From Cornus controversa (taxonomy: Eukaryota > Streptophyta > Magnoliopsida > Cornales > Cornaceae), in the NCBI GenBank assembly GCA_026545225.1, contig CM048847.1:8860501-8924500 (forward strand): DNA of 64,000 bases, written 5' to 3'. The notes under the pieces are model-generated. The model worked only from the letters and a program-made list of their open reading frames with translations. It made no database searches and had not been told where the DNA came from. The translations under genes and the position numbers were made by a program. How positions within the stretch are numbered: the first letter of the stretch is position 1; every line of letters begins with the position of its first letter. Shown piece after piece: positions 1 through 10,035 of the stretch.

Positions 1-1
1 T

Positions 2-466
2 TTGTGGGCCTACAGGACCACCGTCAGAGTCCCCACAGGAGAGACGCCCTACTTCTTAGCTTTCGAAAGCGAGACAATTCTGCCTGTCGAAATGGGGATG
101 GTGGTGAGCCATCGTGCTAAACATTATGATCCAGTTCACAACGAGAAGGAACTAAGGGCCAATGTCGACTTCATCGACGAGAGAAGGGAGCAAGCGCATG
201 TACGAATGGCCGCGTATCAACAGGCCATGTCCCGGTATTATAACACCAAAGTCAAGCATAGGGGTTTTCAGCCTGGTGATCTAGTCTTGCGAGAAGTCAC
301 TCAAGCCACCAAACCTCACGACACTGGAAAGCTGGCCCCTAATTGGGAGGGCCCATATAAAGTGATTAGGACTCAAAGGTGAGGCACTTACTGGCTGGAA
401 ACATTAGAAGGAAGACAGTTGGCCGATCCTTGGAATGCTGAGCATTTAAGGAAGTTCTACCAGTAA
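2..466 (+). pseudogene. Integrase C-terminal region of Tat/Ogre-type pol
   Basis: The open frame from base 2 encodes the tail of a gypsy integrase: the stretch around AYRTTVRVPTGETPY, then the conserved GDLVLREV and NWEGPYKVI blocks of the C-terminal domain. A TGA at about 380-382 interrupts it, but the same frame continues with GTYWLETLEGRQLADPWN and ends at a TAA at 464-466, as in intact relatives. Integrase inserts the cDNA copy into the host genome; this copy is broken by at least one nonsense codon and its catalytic core is outside the window. Confidence 0.85.
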
Positions 467-697
467 GGTTTTTCTTGACTTGTTAATTTTTTGTCCCATC
501 CTCTTTAAGTTTTAGCTTGCATTCGCATTCAGCAAGTATTATTGTAGAGGTTGGTTGTGTTGCCGGACCTTAAGTACCATTTTAGAGGTTGGCGCTAATG
601 CCCAAGACCTCAGGATAGGATTCCTGTCCAGTTCCATTTTGTCTTTTGTAAGTTTTTATTATGAAATAAAAGGTGTTATTCCCCAAAACGTGTTGTT

Positions 698-1085
698 GCA
701 AAACCCTACGAGGACACACCTTTATGGAAGGTCTTTGAAGAAAAAGGCGGGATGAATAAATCCTGAGAAAAGATATTACCCTATAGGGGCAAAACCCTAC
801 GGGGACACACCTCTATGGAGGACCTTTGAAGAAAAAGGCGGGATGAATAAATCTTGAGAAAAGATATTACCCTATAGGGGCAAAACCCTACGGGGACACA
901 CCTCTATGGAGGGCCTTTGAAGAAAAAGGCGGGATGAATAAATCCCGAGAAAAGAAATTACCCTACAGGGGCAAAATCCTACGGGGACACACCTCTATGG
1001 AGGGCCTTTGAAGAAAAAGGTGGGATGCATAAATCCCGAGAAAAGATATTACCCTATGGGGACACACCTCCACGGAGGGCTTTTT
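698..1085 (+). repeat. 91-bp tandem repeat in the pol to extra-ORF spacer
   Basis: Four copies of a 91-bp unit begin at 698, 789, 880 and 971, each opening with a gcaaaa(c/t)cctacg(a/g)gg motif. A fifth truncated copy ends near 1085. Copies differ by only a few bases. Tandem arrays between pol and the 3' LTR are typical of Tat/Ogre elements. The second Tat-type element in this window has an unrelated array in the same place (36930-37460). Confidence 0.9.
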
Positions 1086-1282
1086 TTGTGATTAAAGCAG
1101 AATGAATCAAAACTTTGAAAATGTATGATTGCAAAAGTTACCTCTACAAAACGACCCATGTTCAATAAAAAAAGAGAGAAAAAGAAATATACGATCCTTC
1201 ATTGATTAACAACGAAAAAAGATACATGGGGTCTCTACAAAGGAGGAACATTACATAGGTACCAAAAGAAAAAAACTCTAGC

Positions 1283-1672
1283 TCAGGGGTCAAGATCTCC
1301 AAGTTGCAGACTGGAGAAGTTCATATCAGGCCATTGATCCTGCGCCACTTCGAGAAAATACTCAAACCCATCAATATATGACTGGTTGAGGGCCCTGTCA
1401 AAATCAGGCGAATCCTTGAAATGCTCGACAACCAGTTCTTTAATTCTGGGCAGGTCGGCATTCCACCGAGCAATCTCCTCCCGTTCATGGCTAAGCTGAG
1501 AGTTGAGGGTATTTATTTCCTCACCATGAGAAATGCGAAGGGCCTCAAGCTCTGAGTTAAAAGTAGTGCGTTCACTAGCAAAAGAGGCGCGTTCCTTGGC
1601 AAAGACTATTTTCTACTTCTCCAGCTCCTCCTCTACACATAAGAGGCGGTTGGAGAGACCATGGGCAATCGT
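1283..1672 (-). pseudogene. Antisense extra ORF, coiled-coil C-terminal part
   Basis: Read on the minus strand, one frame runs from about 1672 to a TGA at 1283-1285 with one internal stop near the start (after VEEELEK). It is rich in Glu, Lys, Leu and Arg in a heptad-like pattern (EEELEK, SELEALRISHGEEINTLNSQ, ELVVEHFKDSPDF), so a coiled coil is likely. It ends in an acidic and aromatic tail (YIDGFEYFLEVAQDQWPDM). This matches the coil-plus-acidic-tail end of the corresponding ORF at 35565-36649. It is probably the last exon of the antisense gene that starts near 3285. Function in these transposons is unknown. Confidence 0.6.
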
Positions 1673-1917
1673 CAAGCCCTGTTAAACACACAAGGAAAAC
1701 ACACGGCTAAGAGAAAAGAAATATTAAAATTTCACTCAAGCATGATAAGGAGGCTAGGGGCACACCTGAGCCATATTGGCCAGCAAATATCCGGTGGAGA
1801 AACAGAATCGATAGCGTCCACCTTTTCGAGATCACGTGGGAGAACAAACTTCCCAGCCCTTTTTATAGCAAAGGATGTGTCAGACAACAATGATCCAGTA
1901 TGGCTGGCCATCGGGGT

Positions 1918-2520
1918 TTATAGCCCAGTGTGGCTAGTAGCCGGAGAGAAGGATACATGCGAGCTGCCTCTACCAAAGAGTTGAGTCGCCGGCACCCCAA
2001 AGGCACTTGGGTCCGCCAGGCTACCACCCGCGAATAGAGGAGTATAAGGTATCCCAAAGGGGCTGGGGCCAGGGGTCAGAGTACTCATAGTGGCAGGGAG
2101 GGGACAATTTCCAATAGAGGGAGGAGAAGATAAGCCCCCACCTGTAGGTACACCGGTGCTCCTGATAACCACAGGTTGACGTCGTCTCTTTTTAGCAGGG
2201 GACGAGGATCCCGCGACACCTTTTCCTTTCGCCAACATGAGAATGTCTCGATCAGGCCTTCTCTGAGATATTGTACGAGTTTATGGTAAAACTTATATTT
2301 CTCAACTCCAGCAAGAAAAGGGAATGAAGAATAAGAAGTATAAAAGTATACCTCGCTTGTCTCTAATCACGCGAGGAGGGTAACCCAGTGTACTCAATCC
2401 CGCGTTAGAAGTCAAGGCCACCGCATCCCTCATCTCGAGATCGTAAATGATGTCTAGCCTGTCTTCCTCTTCTTGACTCACATCGGGCTCTACTCTAACC
2501 GCTGGTTTATTAAAATACAT
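1918..2520 (-). pseudogene. Antisense extra ORF, middle segments
   Basis: Two minus-strand open segments, 2302-2520 (72 aa) and 1918-2238 (106 aa), lie between the N-terminal and coiled-coil parts of the antisense ORF. The second holds a basic run (PAKKRRRQP, possibly a nuclear localisation signal) followed by a Pro/Ser/Gly-rich low-complexity stretch. They are probably exons or frame-shifted pieces of one gene, since antisense ORFs of Tat-type elements often contain introns. I could not fix the splice sites. No catalytic motif is visible. Confidence 0.45.
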
Positions 2521-2700
2521 AAATCTGTGTAAGCATACGTAAAGAAGATGAAAGTAGCCTAAAAAAAGGAAAGAGTAGAAAAAAATTCACCACTTACGAC
2601 CCCGTTAGTCCAGGTGCGGGGAATACAGTGAGGGGGAAGCTCCCAGTCTCCTGAGACAAAAAAGAATCGTTCTTTTCAGTTTTTTATCTGCTGACTGTTG

Positions 2701-3285
2701 TCAAGAACCACCAGTCCTTTGGGAAGACTCCCTGCCCCGCGAGACCGGTCTTGAATGTGACGCCAGTCCTTGCTTTTTTAAAAGAGTATAACAAGAAAGG
2801 AACTCATTAACAGTTGGTTGAGGGGTGAGCTTGTTAGACCTCCAAAGGACCAGGGTGGCCATGATAATACGCCAAGAGTTAGGCGTAAGCTGAGAAGGAC
2901 AGAGGTTGATATACCAGAGCAGCTCTTTTGCAAAGTCCGGGATTGGGAAGCGTAGGCCCGAAAGAAAGTAGCCTTCATAGAAGCACGTTTCTCCGGGACA
3001 GATGGAGAAAGCCCTCTCTGCAGGTAAAGGAGCTCTAGCTACGACCCCATCCGAAAAAGAAAATAAAGCTGCTAGCTCCTCCACCTCGGCATCGGTCATG
3101 GTAGAGCTGATATCCTGGCATTCGTTATAGTCTGCCATTGTAGAATGAAGGAAATCGAATACTTGGACAAGGGGATAATCGGGGGCAAAGAGCTCGGGGC
3201 TGGGCTTGTTGAAGTTATGATCGATGATATATAGACAACGAGAAAGAGAAGGTATAATAGTGTAGGGCATGGACTGGTGAAACAA
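2701..3285 (-). CDS. Antisense extra ORF of gypsy element (putative gypsy-type transposon domain)
   Basis: A 194-aa minus-strand ORF. The central block reads FYEGYFLSGLRFPIPDF, then LCPSQLTPNSWRIIMATLVLW. This is the pattern of the plant protein family catalogued as 'putative gypsy type transposon' (the Transposase_28 type of domain), in which an F-P-(L/I)-P motif is followed by an L-x-P-N-x-W-R core. Such proteins are encoded antisense to gag-pol in some Tat-lineage elements; their role is unknown. The reading may begin at the Met at 3285 or at the internal Met of MADYNECQDISS. The last residues before the stop may belong to an intron. Confidence 0.65.
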   Translation of the reverse strand: MFHQSMPYTIIPSLSRCLYIIDHNFNKPSPELFAPDYPLVQVFDFLHSTMADYNECQDISSTMTDAEVEELAALFSFSDGVVARAPLPAERAFSICPGETCFYEGYFLSGLRFPIPDFAKELLWYINLCPSQLTPNSWRIIMATLVLWRSNKLTPQPTVNEFLSCYTLLKKQGLASHSRPVSRGRESSQRTGGS

Positions 3286-3479
3286 ATTATAAATGAGGAG
3301 AAAACTAGTAATAAGATGTGTTGGAGTGAAGGGAAAATGAAGGTGGGATTGCTTATATAGGCAAAGGAAGCCAACCGTTGCAAACCCTCCAACGGCTCTC
3401 TCCCCTAACGGTCCTCAAGCAACGTTCATAAGGCACTTTTTGTAACGTTCACAAGCAAACGCAAGGGAAGCCAGCACAG

Positions 3480-3830
3480 AGCCTGGACGAGCATGGCAAG
3501 ATCACACAGAGTATGGTCAAATCGCCGGGCATGGATGGGCCCACCTAACCGAAGCCAACACAGAGCCGGGCACGGCTGGAAGGTAGCCTGGCCTAGCGCC
3601 GTCGGGCCCGCCTGGCCGGGAGCTACCGAGCGAGCGCCTGGCCGGGCGCGGCTGGGCTCGCCTGGCCAGGCGCAGTCAGGTGTTGCCGGGCCCACCCGGC
3701 GCGTGCCACGAATGGGAAGAAAAAAAAAGAAAAAAAGAAAAGAAAAAAAGGAATGGAAAAGGAAAAGAAAAGAAAAGAAAAAGAAAGAGGGAAAGGGAAA
3801 GAAAAGGAAAAAAGGAAAAAGAGAAAAGGT
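3480..3830. repeat. GC-rich quasi-repeat followed by purine tract
   Basis: About 3480-3710 is strikingly GC-rich for this AT-rich window and is built from imperfect repeats of gcctggccgggcgc-like and gagccgggcacgg-like units. It passes directly into a nearly pure A/G stretch at about 3711-3830. Both lie just upstream of the element's polypurine tract and 3' LTR. Open frames across it are compositional artefacts. No function can be assigned. Confidence 0.7.
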
Positions 3831-3903
3831 ATTTATCTATATGCCAAGACAAAGCCTAGTAAGCTATCCAAAGTGTTCATAAGGCCCAACAATCGACCCT
3901 CAT

Positions 3904-3917
3904 AAACAGGGGGCAAC
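3904..3917 (+). other. Polypurine tract of the Tat-type element
   Basis: The sequence aaacagggggcaac lies immediately before a TG that starts the presumed 3' LTR (TGATAGAG at 3918). In LTR retrotransposons the RNase H-resistant purine run primes plus-strand DNA synthesis and abuts the 3' LTR. A G-run followed by CAAC is common in Tat-type elements. Confidence 0.6.
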
Positions 3918-4262
3918 TGATAGAGTGTTTGACTAAAATTTTGAAACATGCAATGACGGTTGAATTCAAGGTGACGTGGATAGGAGGTCTATTGCAATTT
4001 GGACTTCTCATCTCTAAAAACCAGTCTCCTACTATGACACGGTCTCATTTGACGACTATAAATACAGTGATGGTCTTTATACCAGGTACGCAATTAATAC
4101 GCCCTTAGTCCTTTTACAACTTTGAGTGCCCTTTCGATTTCTGACTTGATCGTCAGAGCGTAGTCGGCCGGCATCGCGCCGGTGCCCTCTCGATTACCCT
4201 TCTCTTGTCCTTTTTTACAGGTTGGCATTTGACCAGTTCGGGGTGAATTTTTTGTTTCATCA
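3918..4262 (+). repeat. 3' LTR of the Tat-type element
   Basis: It starts with TGATAGAG right after the polypurine tract. A TATA-like tataaata lies at about 4058 and a proposed end in TTTCATCA falls at 4262. The length of about 345 bp is close to the 322-bp LTR of the other Tat-type element. The right edge is the least certain point, because the 5' LTR is outside the window and no TSD can be compared. Confidence 0.5.
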
Positions 4263-4331
4263 ACGATGGCTTTAACTAGTTTTATTTTGGGAGTTTTTAT
4301 GAGAAATTGATGGTATTCGGGTGATGAAGAT

Positions 4332-5660
4332 TGTCACGACCCAGAATTTTTTTGAATAATAATTACGGGTTGGTGAATTTTAAGCATGATTAGTCACGTA
4401 ATGACGTGCTTAGTAGATTTAAATAATCCTTTTTATGTTTTCAGTTACGGGTGTGGGATCGGAATGGATCCGGATAACCCGGGAGGTAACTACGGACACT
4501 TGAGAGTGGCATAGGGGTGTGGATGTAAGTTAAAGGGCATAAGTGAAGTTTTGGAAAGAGAGAAAATGATGGTTTGCAATTAGATGCAAAGTGAAATAAC
4601 AATAAGCAAAAAGAGGAGAGATTGAGGGTTTATTTGCAAAGTGGAATATATGAGTTATATATATATGATATATATGTATAGTAAAAGAGAAAAATATCAA
4701 ATTTTTTGAGGCTTCTCTCTCTACATCCGGTTCTCTCTCTCTCTCTCTACAAAGTTTCCTTCTTCTCATTTTTTCTTCAATTTGAGGATCTAGGAGTGGG
4801 ATTTGAGGGTGGAGCCATGAATTAAAGTTGCTCCCCTTATTCTCCTCTTTGTTTTGATTAGTGGAAAGTTGCCATTGGAGGAGTTTGAAGCTTGGTGGAA
4901 TTTGGGTCTTCAACAAACAAACTTGGATTTTAAGGTAGGGGTATCTCTTCCTCCCTAAGTGTCAATTCTATAGGTTGAGTTGTGGGTTTCTTGGGGGGTT
5001 AACATGCTAGGTAAAGTTAGGAGGTTGGGGTTCCCTCTCCTTGTTGCATTTGTTATATGATTGCATGATAAAGAGGTGATTTATGTGTATTACATGTTAT
5101 AGAGTTGATATACATATGACATGTATGAAGCTTTGTGGTAAATGCTATGTGAAAAGCTTGATTTAGTGTTTCTTGAGCATGTAATTTGATGCCAAAGTGT
5201 AGAGCCTTGTAAATGTATGCTAAATTTCATTATTTGGTGATGCTTGTGGTGTTGACATCATCCATGAACATGTTGCATACATGGTGTTTGATAAAATGTC
5301 CCAAAGAGGGTTTTTCATTGAAAATGTGACATGGGGCTTCAAAGTATGCCCACTCATGTCTCTTTTGTTGGAGTTTTGACAAATCATGAACCACTTGTGT
5401 GTGTGTGGTCTAGGTTATCGAGGTAAACATGCATTGGTTGAAGGCATTCATTTGATAATGTTGCTCATGTGTTGAATATGCCATGTATGTCTAAATGCTC
5501 TAGCTTATGCCATGTAGCCGATAGGGATGCTATGACTTGCATTCATGTAGGTCAGCATCGGGTTAGCGCTTAGGTGTGGTTGGGGTATCTCTACTGAGCA
5601 GCCGTGGTGCTCACCCTGCTCCCCCCAACATTTTTCAGGTTATGCGTCAAGGATGATGAT
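4332..5660 (+). repeat. Partial chromovirus-type LTR
   Basis: It begins TGTCACGACCC at 4332. The diagnostic part is near its 3' end: a tctctactgagc...gctcacc...tttttcagg block at about 5588-5640. The same block recurs, in one orientation or the other, at about 13040-13090, 11158-11195, 51428-51475 and 53735-53790. Upstream it also shares the 'catgtaggtc...gggtatc' region with the insert at 52600-55503. This places it with LTRs of Tekay/Del-like chromoviruses. The right edge is unclear and no TSD was found, so it is a fragment or a much diverged solo LTR. Confidence 0.55.
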
Positions 5661-6284
5661 AGGGACTTCATAGTTCTTATGGGCATTTCAAAAACTCAAT
5701 TGGAGTATGATGATCATTTGGATATTATATATTTGGCTATTCATGATGGCTCGGGTCTTCTCATCGCTAAATCAATTCCATCTTAAAGGCTCTGTTCATC
5801 TCGGTTGGGTATACTCTTACTGATCTTTTCTCTCTTGCACTCTTATGCACAGGCGCAAAATAGATTGAGTAATTTATATATATGCATGCTCACAAGCACA
5901 AGTGCACCAGTTGAGGCTTACATGTTGACACTCAAAATCACAGGCGCACCATTTCATTATGCAATTTGTGTTGAATTTGCTGTCGAAAATCTCATGTTGC
6001 TGATTGCTTAGTTTGATGTCGGAAATTTCATGGTATTGATTGTTAAGCTTACTTTCAGAAATTTCAAGTAGCTGAAATTTTCCTTGTTGAAAATATGAAT
6101 TATTGTTGGTAATTTTAAGCTCAAAATTTGCTGAAAATTCATGCTATTGTTGCTGTTTCTTAATGCTGTATTTGCTTGTTTTAAAATGCTAAAAATGCTG
6201 AATTGTAGCTATCATATTATGCTTGAAATTGCTGAAGTGTTGCTGCCATAGTATGCTGAAAATTGCTGATTTTAGCTTTCCAAA
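5661..6284. other. Non-coding AT-rich stretch
   Basis: No supported gene. The sequence becomes rich in 'gctgaaaatt' and 'ttgctg' words from about 6050, grading into the tandem array that follows. Short open frames here have no recognisable domains. Confidence 0.5.
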
Positions 6285-6480
6285 ATTGCTGATATTGCTG
6301 TCCACATGTTGCTGATTTTAGCTGTCCAAAATTGCTGATTTTAGCTGTCCAAAATTGCTGATATTGCTGTCCACATGTTGCTGATTTTAGCTGTCCAAAA
6401 TTGCTGATTTTAGCTGTCCAAAATTGCTGATATTGCTGTCCACATGTTGCTGATTTTAGCTGTACTATATTGCTAATATT
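6285..6480. repeat. 69-bp tandem repeat (gctgatttt/agctgtcc words)
   Basis: The marker gatattgctg recurs at 6291, 6360 and 6429, so the period is 69 bp with nearly three good copies. Each unit is itself made of gctgattttagctgtccaaaatt subunits, and degenerate versions extend to about 6780. Because 69 is divisible by three, a minus-strand frame stays open (6217-6669) and yields a repetitive 23-residue Gln/Ala/Lys-rich peptide. I regard that ORF as a by-product of the repeat. Confidence 0.85.
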
Positions 6481-6869
6481 GCTGTCCACATGTTGCTGAT
6501 TTTTGCTGTCCGAAATTGATAATTGTTGCTGTTTAAAAATGCTGAATTTATGCTGTCTTTTTGGGCTGTAATTGCTGAATTTATGCTGTCTCTTTGGGCT
6601 GTAAATTGTTGATCTAAATTGCTGAAATATTGATCTATAAATTGTTGAATATGCTTCTTGTTGAACCATGCTTTTTGAAGATCCATAAGTGCTGAAATTT
6701 AATATGTTCTTTAAGCTTTAAAATTGCTGAAATTTTATGTTGATTGTTGAGCTGTTTTATATTGCTGATTTTGCAGTACTAGAATGCTAAATTGTGCTTT
6801 GCTTAATACTGTTCATGCTCTCCATATTTTAAACTGCTTGTGCTACTAAAGTCTACTCTAGTTGCAGCC

Positions 6870-7339
6870 TTGTCCATTTTAAGAACAGGTACAAAAACAA
6901 AGAAATACAAGGACAATTGTTTAAAGTGAAGCCCAACCAGAATGGGTGTTCAAGAAGCTGAAAGCAGGATACACTGAAAGAGTGTCTTCTACAAGTCCAT
7001 TGCAACTACACCCTCAAAGGTGTACTTATTGAAGACCCATCATTGAAGAAGCTCAAGTATCAGAGTGTAATACTTATTGAAGACTATCATTGAAGAAGTT
7101 CAAGTGTCGTGATCTGCCAAGAAGACAAGTGACAGAGTCATTGTCGTACCGGACCTTGAAGACTAACTGTCAGAGTTAGAAGAGTTGAAGATCATCCTTT
7201 GAAGACCATATCATACTTGAAGACCATTTTTGAAGACCAAGTTACAAAGCTTGAAGACGTTGCCGCTGCTCAAGACATCGAACTGACTCCACTATCACTA
7301 TGTACAGTCCAAGTATTGGGATACTTTGGACAGGGGGAG
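6870..7339 (+). mobile_element. 3' internal end of a probable Ty1/copia element
   Basis: A non-coding stretch dense in tgaagac words, ending in the G-rich purine run ggacagggggagtg at about 7328-7341. A purine tract reading ggacagggggagtg directly before a TG-starting LTR is characteristic of many plant Ty1/copia elements. The upstream polymerase genes are missing. Confidence 0.45.
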
Positions 7340-7705
7340 TGTGAGTGATTGTGGTGAGATTGAGGTGAGATAACTTGGGCTTTGGGAAGTCCAAGTTGGG
7401 ATTGAGAGCGGAAAAGCTGTTGTGAAATTTGGTGAGAGTGGTTCAGGCCTAGGGAGGCTGTGAACTGGGTGAGTGCTGGAACGAACTATGTTGTGAGTTG
7501 GGTGAGTGAGAGAGTGATTGAGAGATTCACTGTACTACCTTTTCAGACATAGTGGAGCTCAGTTCGAAGAGGTTTTTCCCCACCTTGGGGTTTCCTCTAT
7601 AAATTTGTGTGTCCATCAAATTGTGTGATTGCATGTGCCAGCCAAACTCGCAATATTAGGAAGAAAAATAGAAGAACCTATTCACCCCCTCCCCCTCTAA
7701 GTTCA
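7340..7705 (+). repeat. Probable copia-type LTR and start of leader
   Basis: It starts TGTGAGTGATTG directly after the purine tract. It includes a ttttccccaccttggggtttcc hairpin followed by ctataaatttgtg, a layout common in plant copia LTRs. The sequence then runs into acctattcaccccctccccctc, a phrase that in many copia elements lies near the LTR/primer-binding junction. I see no clear primer-binding site and no second LTR, so it is a solo or truncated LTR. Confidence 0.45.
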
Positions 7706-8302
7706 TCAGAAAGGAAGAGAAACGGAAAGGAAAGAGATATAGAGAGAGAAGGGCAATTCGATCTTTTTAACATTACTAATTTTTATTAATAAATTTAAAT
7801 ATTTTAATCAGGAGTGAATTTGTAAAATCACCAAAAATCATTAGTTTGACAGACGGACGTTAGTTATAGGGGGTCTAGTCGTGATATTACCTAAACTGTG
7901 GGGGTGTAAATGGTATTTATCCTAGATATTTATATATTTATGAGAAAAGAGCATGTATACCTATGAATTGGGATATGAGATGTTGGTGCCCAAAGTATAA
8001 CTTGATTAAGACTCGATTAGCTTGGATTTAACTACGAGGTAGTATATGTTGGGAATGTTATGAGTTAAAATTGTGAAGGGTAATCACGATTGATAGGCAT
8101 TTAAGTTTGTTTGTTTTCTATAAGAGTGATGGTACATATATGATCAGGTGGTGATAATATTAAAAATCTAAAGATGCTAGGGGTGCATATGATTTAGACA
8201 GTATCGATATGTCTATTGCCATTAGATAGGACGTATTGACCTGTAGGTCATTTTCGCTTGGAATCTGGTGATAATATAGAGTAGAACCAATGTCATGGTA
8301 TC
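7706..8302. other. Intervening sequence, nothing recognised
   Basis: AT-rich with a purine-rich start (about 7700-7760). No coding frame with recognisable domains, no repeat matching other parts of the window, and no RNA gene were seen. Confidence 0.4.
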
Positions 8303-9640
8303 TGTTGTGTACGAAATTTTGCAATTTATATTTACCACTCACAATAGAACGAATTCTTGAAGGATATGGCTCTAAGTTGAGGGTGTCAATCCCACAGAGA
8401 CTACATAGGAATAATTCGCTAAGGTTGAGGGTTGGTTCTCATTTAAATCACAATCAGTTGTTAGTTGTTTTCTTACTTTACTTTAAAAGCATAAAAGATA
8501 ATTAAAACACGAAGTTTGAGAGAAAAGTAAAGGACTAGGGTTTAGACTTCACCACTAGCCTCGTAGTATGACATACTTCTAATAAATTAGGAAAATTCAT
8601 GCAATTGTGTACTAAGTGGTGCAAATGGCTTGTGGCCTACAATGCTACCGTCAAGAGGATACATACACCTTAAAATAGTATAACCCATCTTCGAAACGTG
8701 CAAATTTCCTACCTACCTACTTACCTAAATACCTAATTAACTAAGTGTAGCTAATTTACCATCTCTTAGCATGGACTATGCAAATCTAACTATGCATGTT
8801 ATAGTAAAAACTAGTACCAATCCATCACGTGTAGTACTTGTGGAACTACAAGTGTTTGAAAATCATGTGAGAAAAGTAAGCATTCTAAGACAAGAAAGAT
8901 AAATTACTCACATGAACATGAAGAATTTGTAAACTTATATTACTAATAAGGCTCAAGGCAAGGTACATATATACAAAAATACATAAAAATTCTCAATTCA
9001 TTAAAGTTAGAACATATTTACAAGACTAGGGTTTGTCATAACCCTAGAGAAGGATTAGTTGATCATGGTGGGCTGGAAGCACTCCATAGACAGAGATGAT
9101 CCCATGCTCAAAATGGTCTTCATGGCCTTACAAAGCCCTCTTTGAAGCTTTCCCTCTCTAGAACATCACTTTCTCTCTCTAAGATTCTATATATGCTCCT
9201 TATTACAAGAATTATGATATATGTTATTATTACATATTTCCTAGCATTATATCAGATTTGAGGCTCAAAATATCATAGAAATTCTGTTCAAGGCTTTATC
9301 CAAGCAAAATTGGACAAGTGGCAAGTGAAGAAAATATCTGCAAAAAAATATCTTCTGCAGGATTGGGCGATGCATCGAAGTAATTCTTAAACTCTTCAAC
9401 TTTCTAACTCCGATCTTGACACGCCATTCACTATTCCTTGATATGAACTTTTCATGAAGCACGATAGGACATAAGAATGCGTTCTTGAACTGATAAAGGA
9501 GTCGCATTACGCTGAATTCTGAGTTTGAACCTGAAATCATCAGAAACATAAAAACATGTAAAAACTATACAATATGTGAAACTATTGGATTAAAATATAT
9601 AAGTAAAGGTGCGAGAATGTATAACATTCAACGCTTATCA
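8303..9640 (-). repeat. Athila-like LTR, minus orientation
   Basis: Read on the minus strand it opens TGATAAGCGTTGAATGTTATAC near 9640, matching the start of the solo LTR at 13408-14881 (TGATCGGCGTTGAATGTTACGC). Towards 8303 it ends with the shared 'cactcacaatagaacgaattc' and 'ggtgtcaatcccacag' blocks also seen at 13440-13500, 56100-56170 and 57560-57620. The right edge is well defined by homology; the left edge is approximate and no TSD was found. Confidence 0.65.
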
Positions 9641-10035
9641 CTCTAAAGCATCACTCCTTGAACACTTGCAAGCAACATGGAAGACAAAGTAGGTAACCAT
9701 ACTCGGTACGGATGTTATGGGGTGCCTAACACCTTCCCATTCATAACCAAACTCCCAAATCCATTAGTCTAGTTCTTAAAGACCAGATGGTATTCAAACA
9801 CCTATAACCCACACTTGTCCAATCCGCATTCGCTCAATGAATCGAAAGCGACCAAGCACACTACAACTCGATGTTAGGTGGTGACTCCAATCAATCAAGC
9901 ATAAGGCCCTAATTCCACATCGATACACCAACCCCCACTGCATTTTAAGTTCAAAGACCTCGCGACACCCAGCCATTTCGCTCCCCCCCCAGCGACTACA
10001 AGAGGCCAGGTGCCCGGCGGGTCTGCGGGCACGAC
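9641..10035 (-). mobile_element. Internal fragment adjoining the Athila-like LTR
   Basis: A non-AT-rich stretch with phrases such as aggtggtgactccaatc and, at 9980-10020, a C-run next to agcgactac. Sequences of this kind occur in untranslated internal regions of plant gypsy elements. For a minus-oriented element, this side of the LTR at 8303-9640 corresponds to the region upstream of a 3' LTR. No coding motif is visible. Confidence 0.35.

Larger units (their letters stand above)
1..4262 (+). mobile_element. Ty3/gypsy retrotransposon, Tat/Ogre-type, 3' part
   Basis: The window opens inside the integrase of an LTR retrotransposon read on the plus strand. Seen in order: integrase C-terminus, a short tandem repeat, a block of antisense open frames, a GC-rich then purine-rich stretch, a polypurine tract and a probable 3' LTR. 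Integrase followed by extra ORFs in antisense is established for the Tat/Ogre branch of plant gypsy elements and is matched by the complete element at 33925-43276. The 5' LTR, gag and most of pol lie outside the window, so the target-site duplication cannot be tested. Confidence 0.8.

Noticed and set aside
698-1085. CRISPR-like array
   Set aside because: The copies are contiguous 91-bp tandem repeats with no unique spacers, in a plant retrotransposon.
3493-3882. 129-aa plus-strand ORF rich in Arg, Pro and Lys
   Set aside because: It comes from the GC-rich quasi-repeat and the purine tract; no domain, and the composition alone explains the open frame.
6217-6669. 150-aa repetitive minus-strand ORF
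   Set aside because: A by-product of the 69-bp tandem repeat, whose period is a multiple of three.
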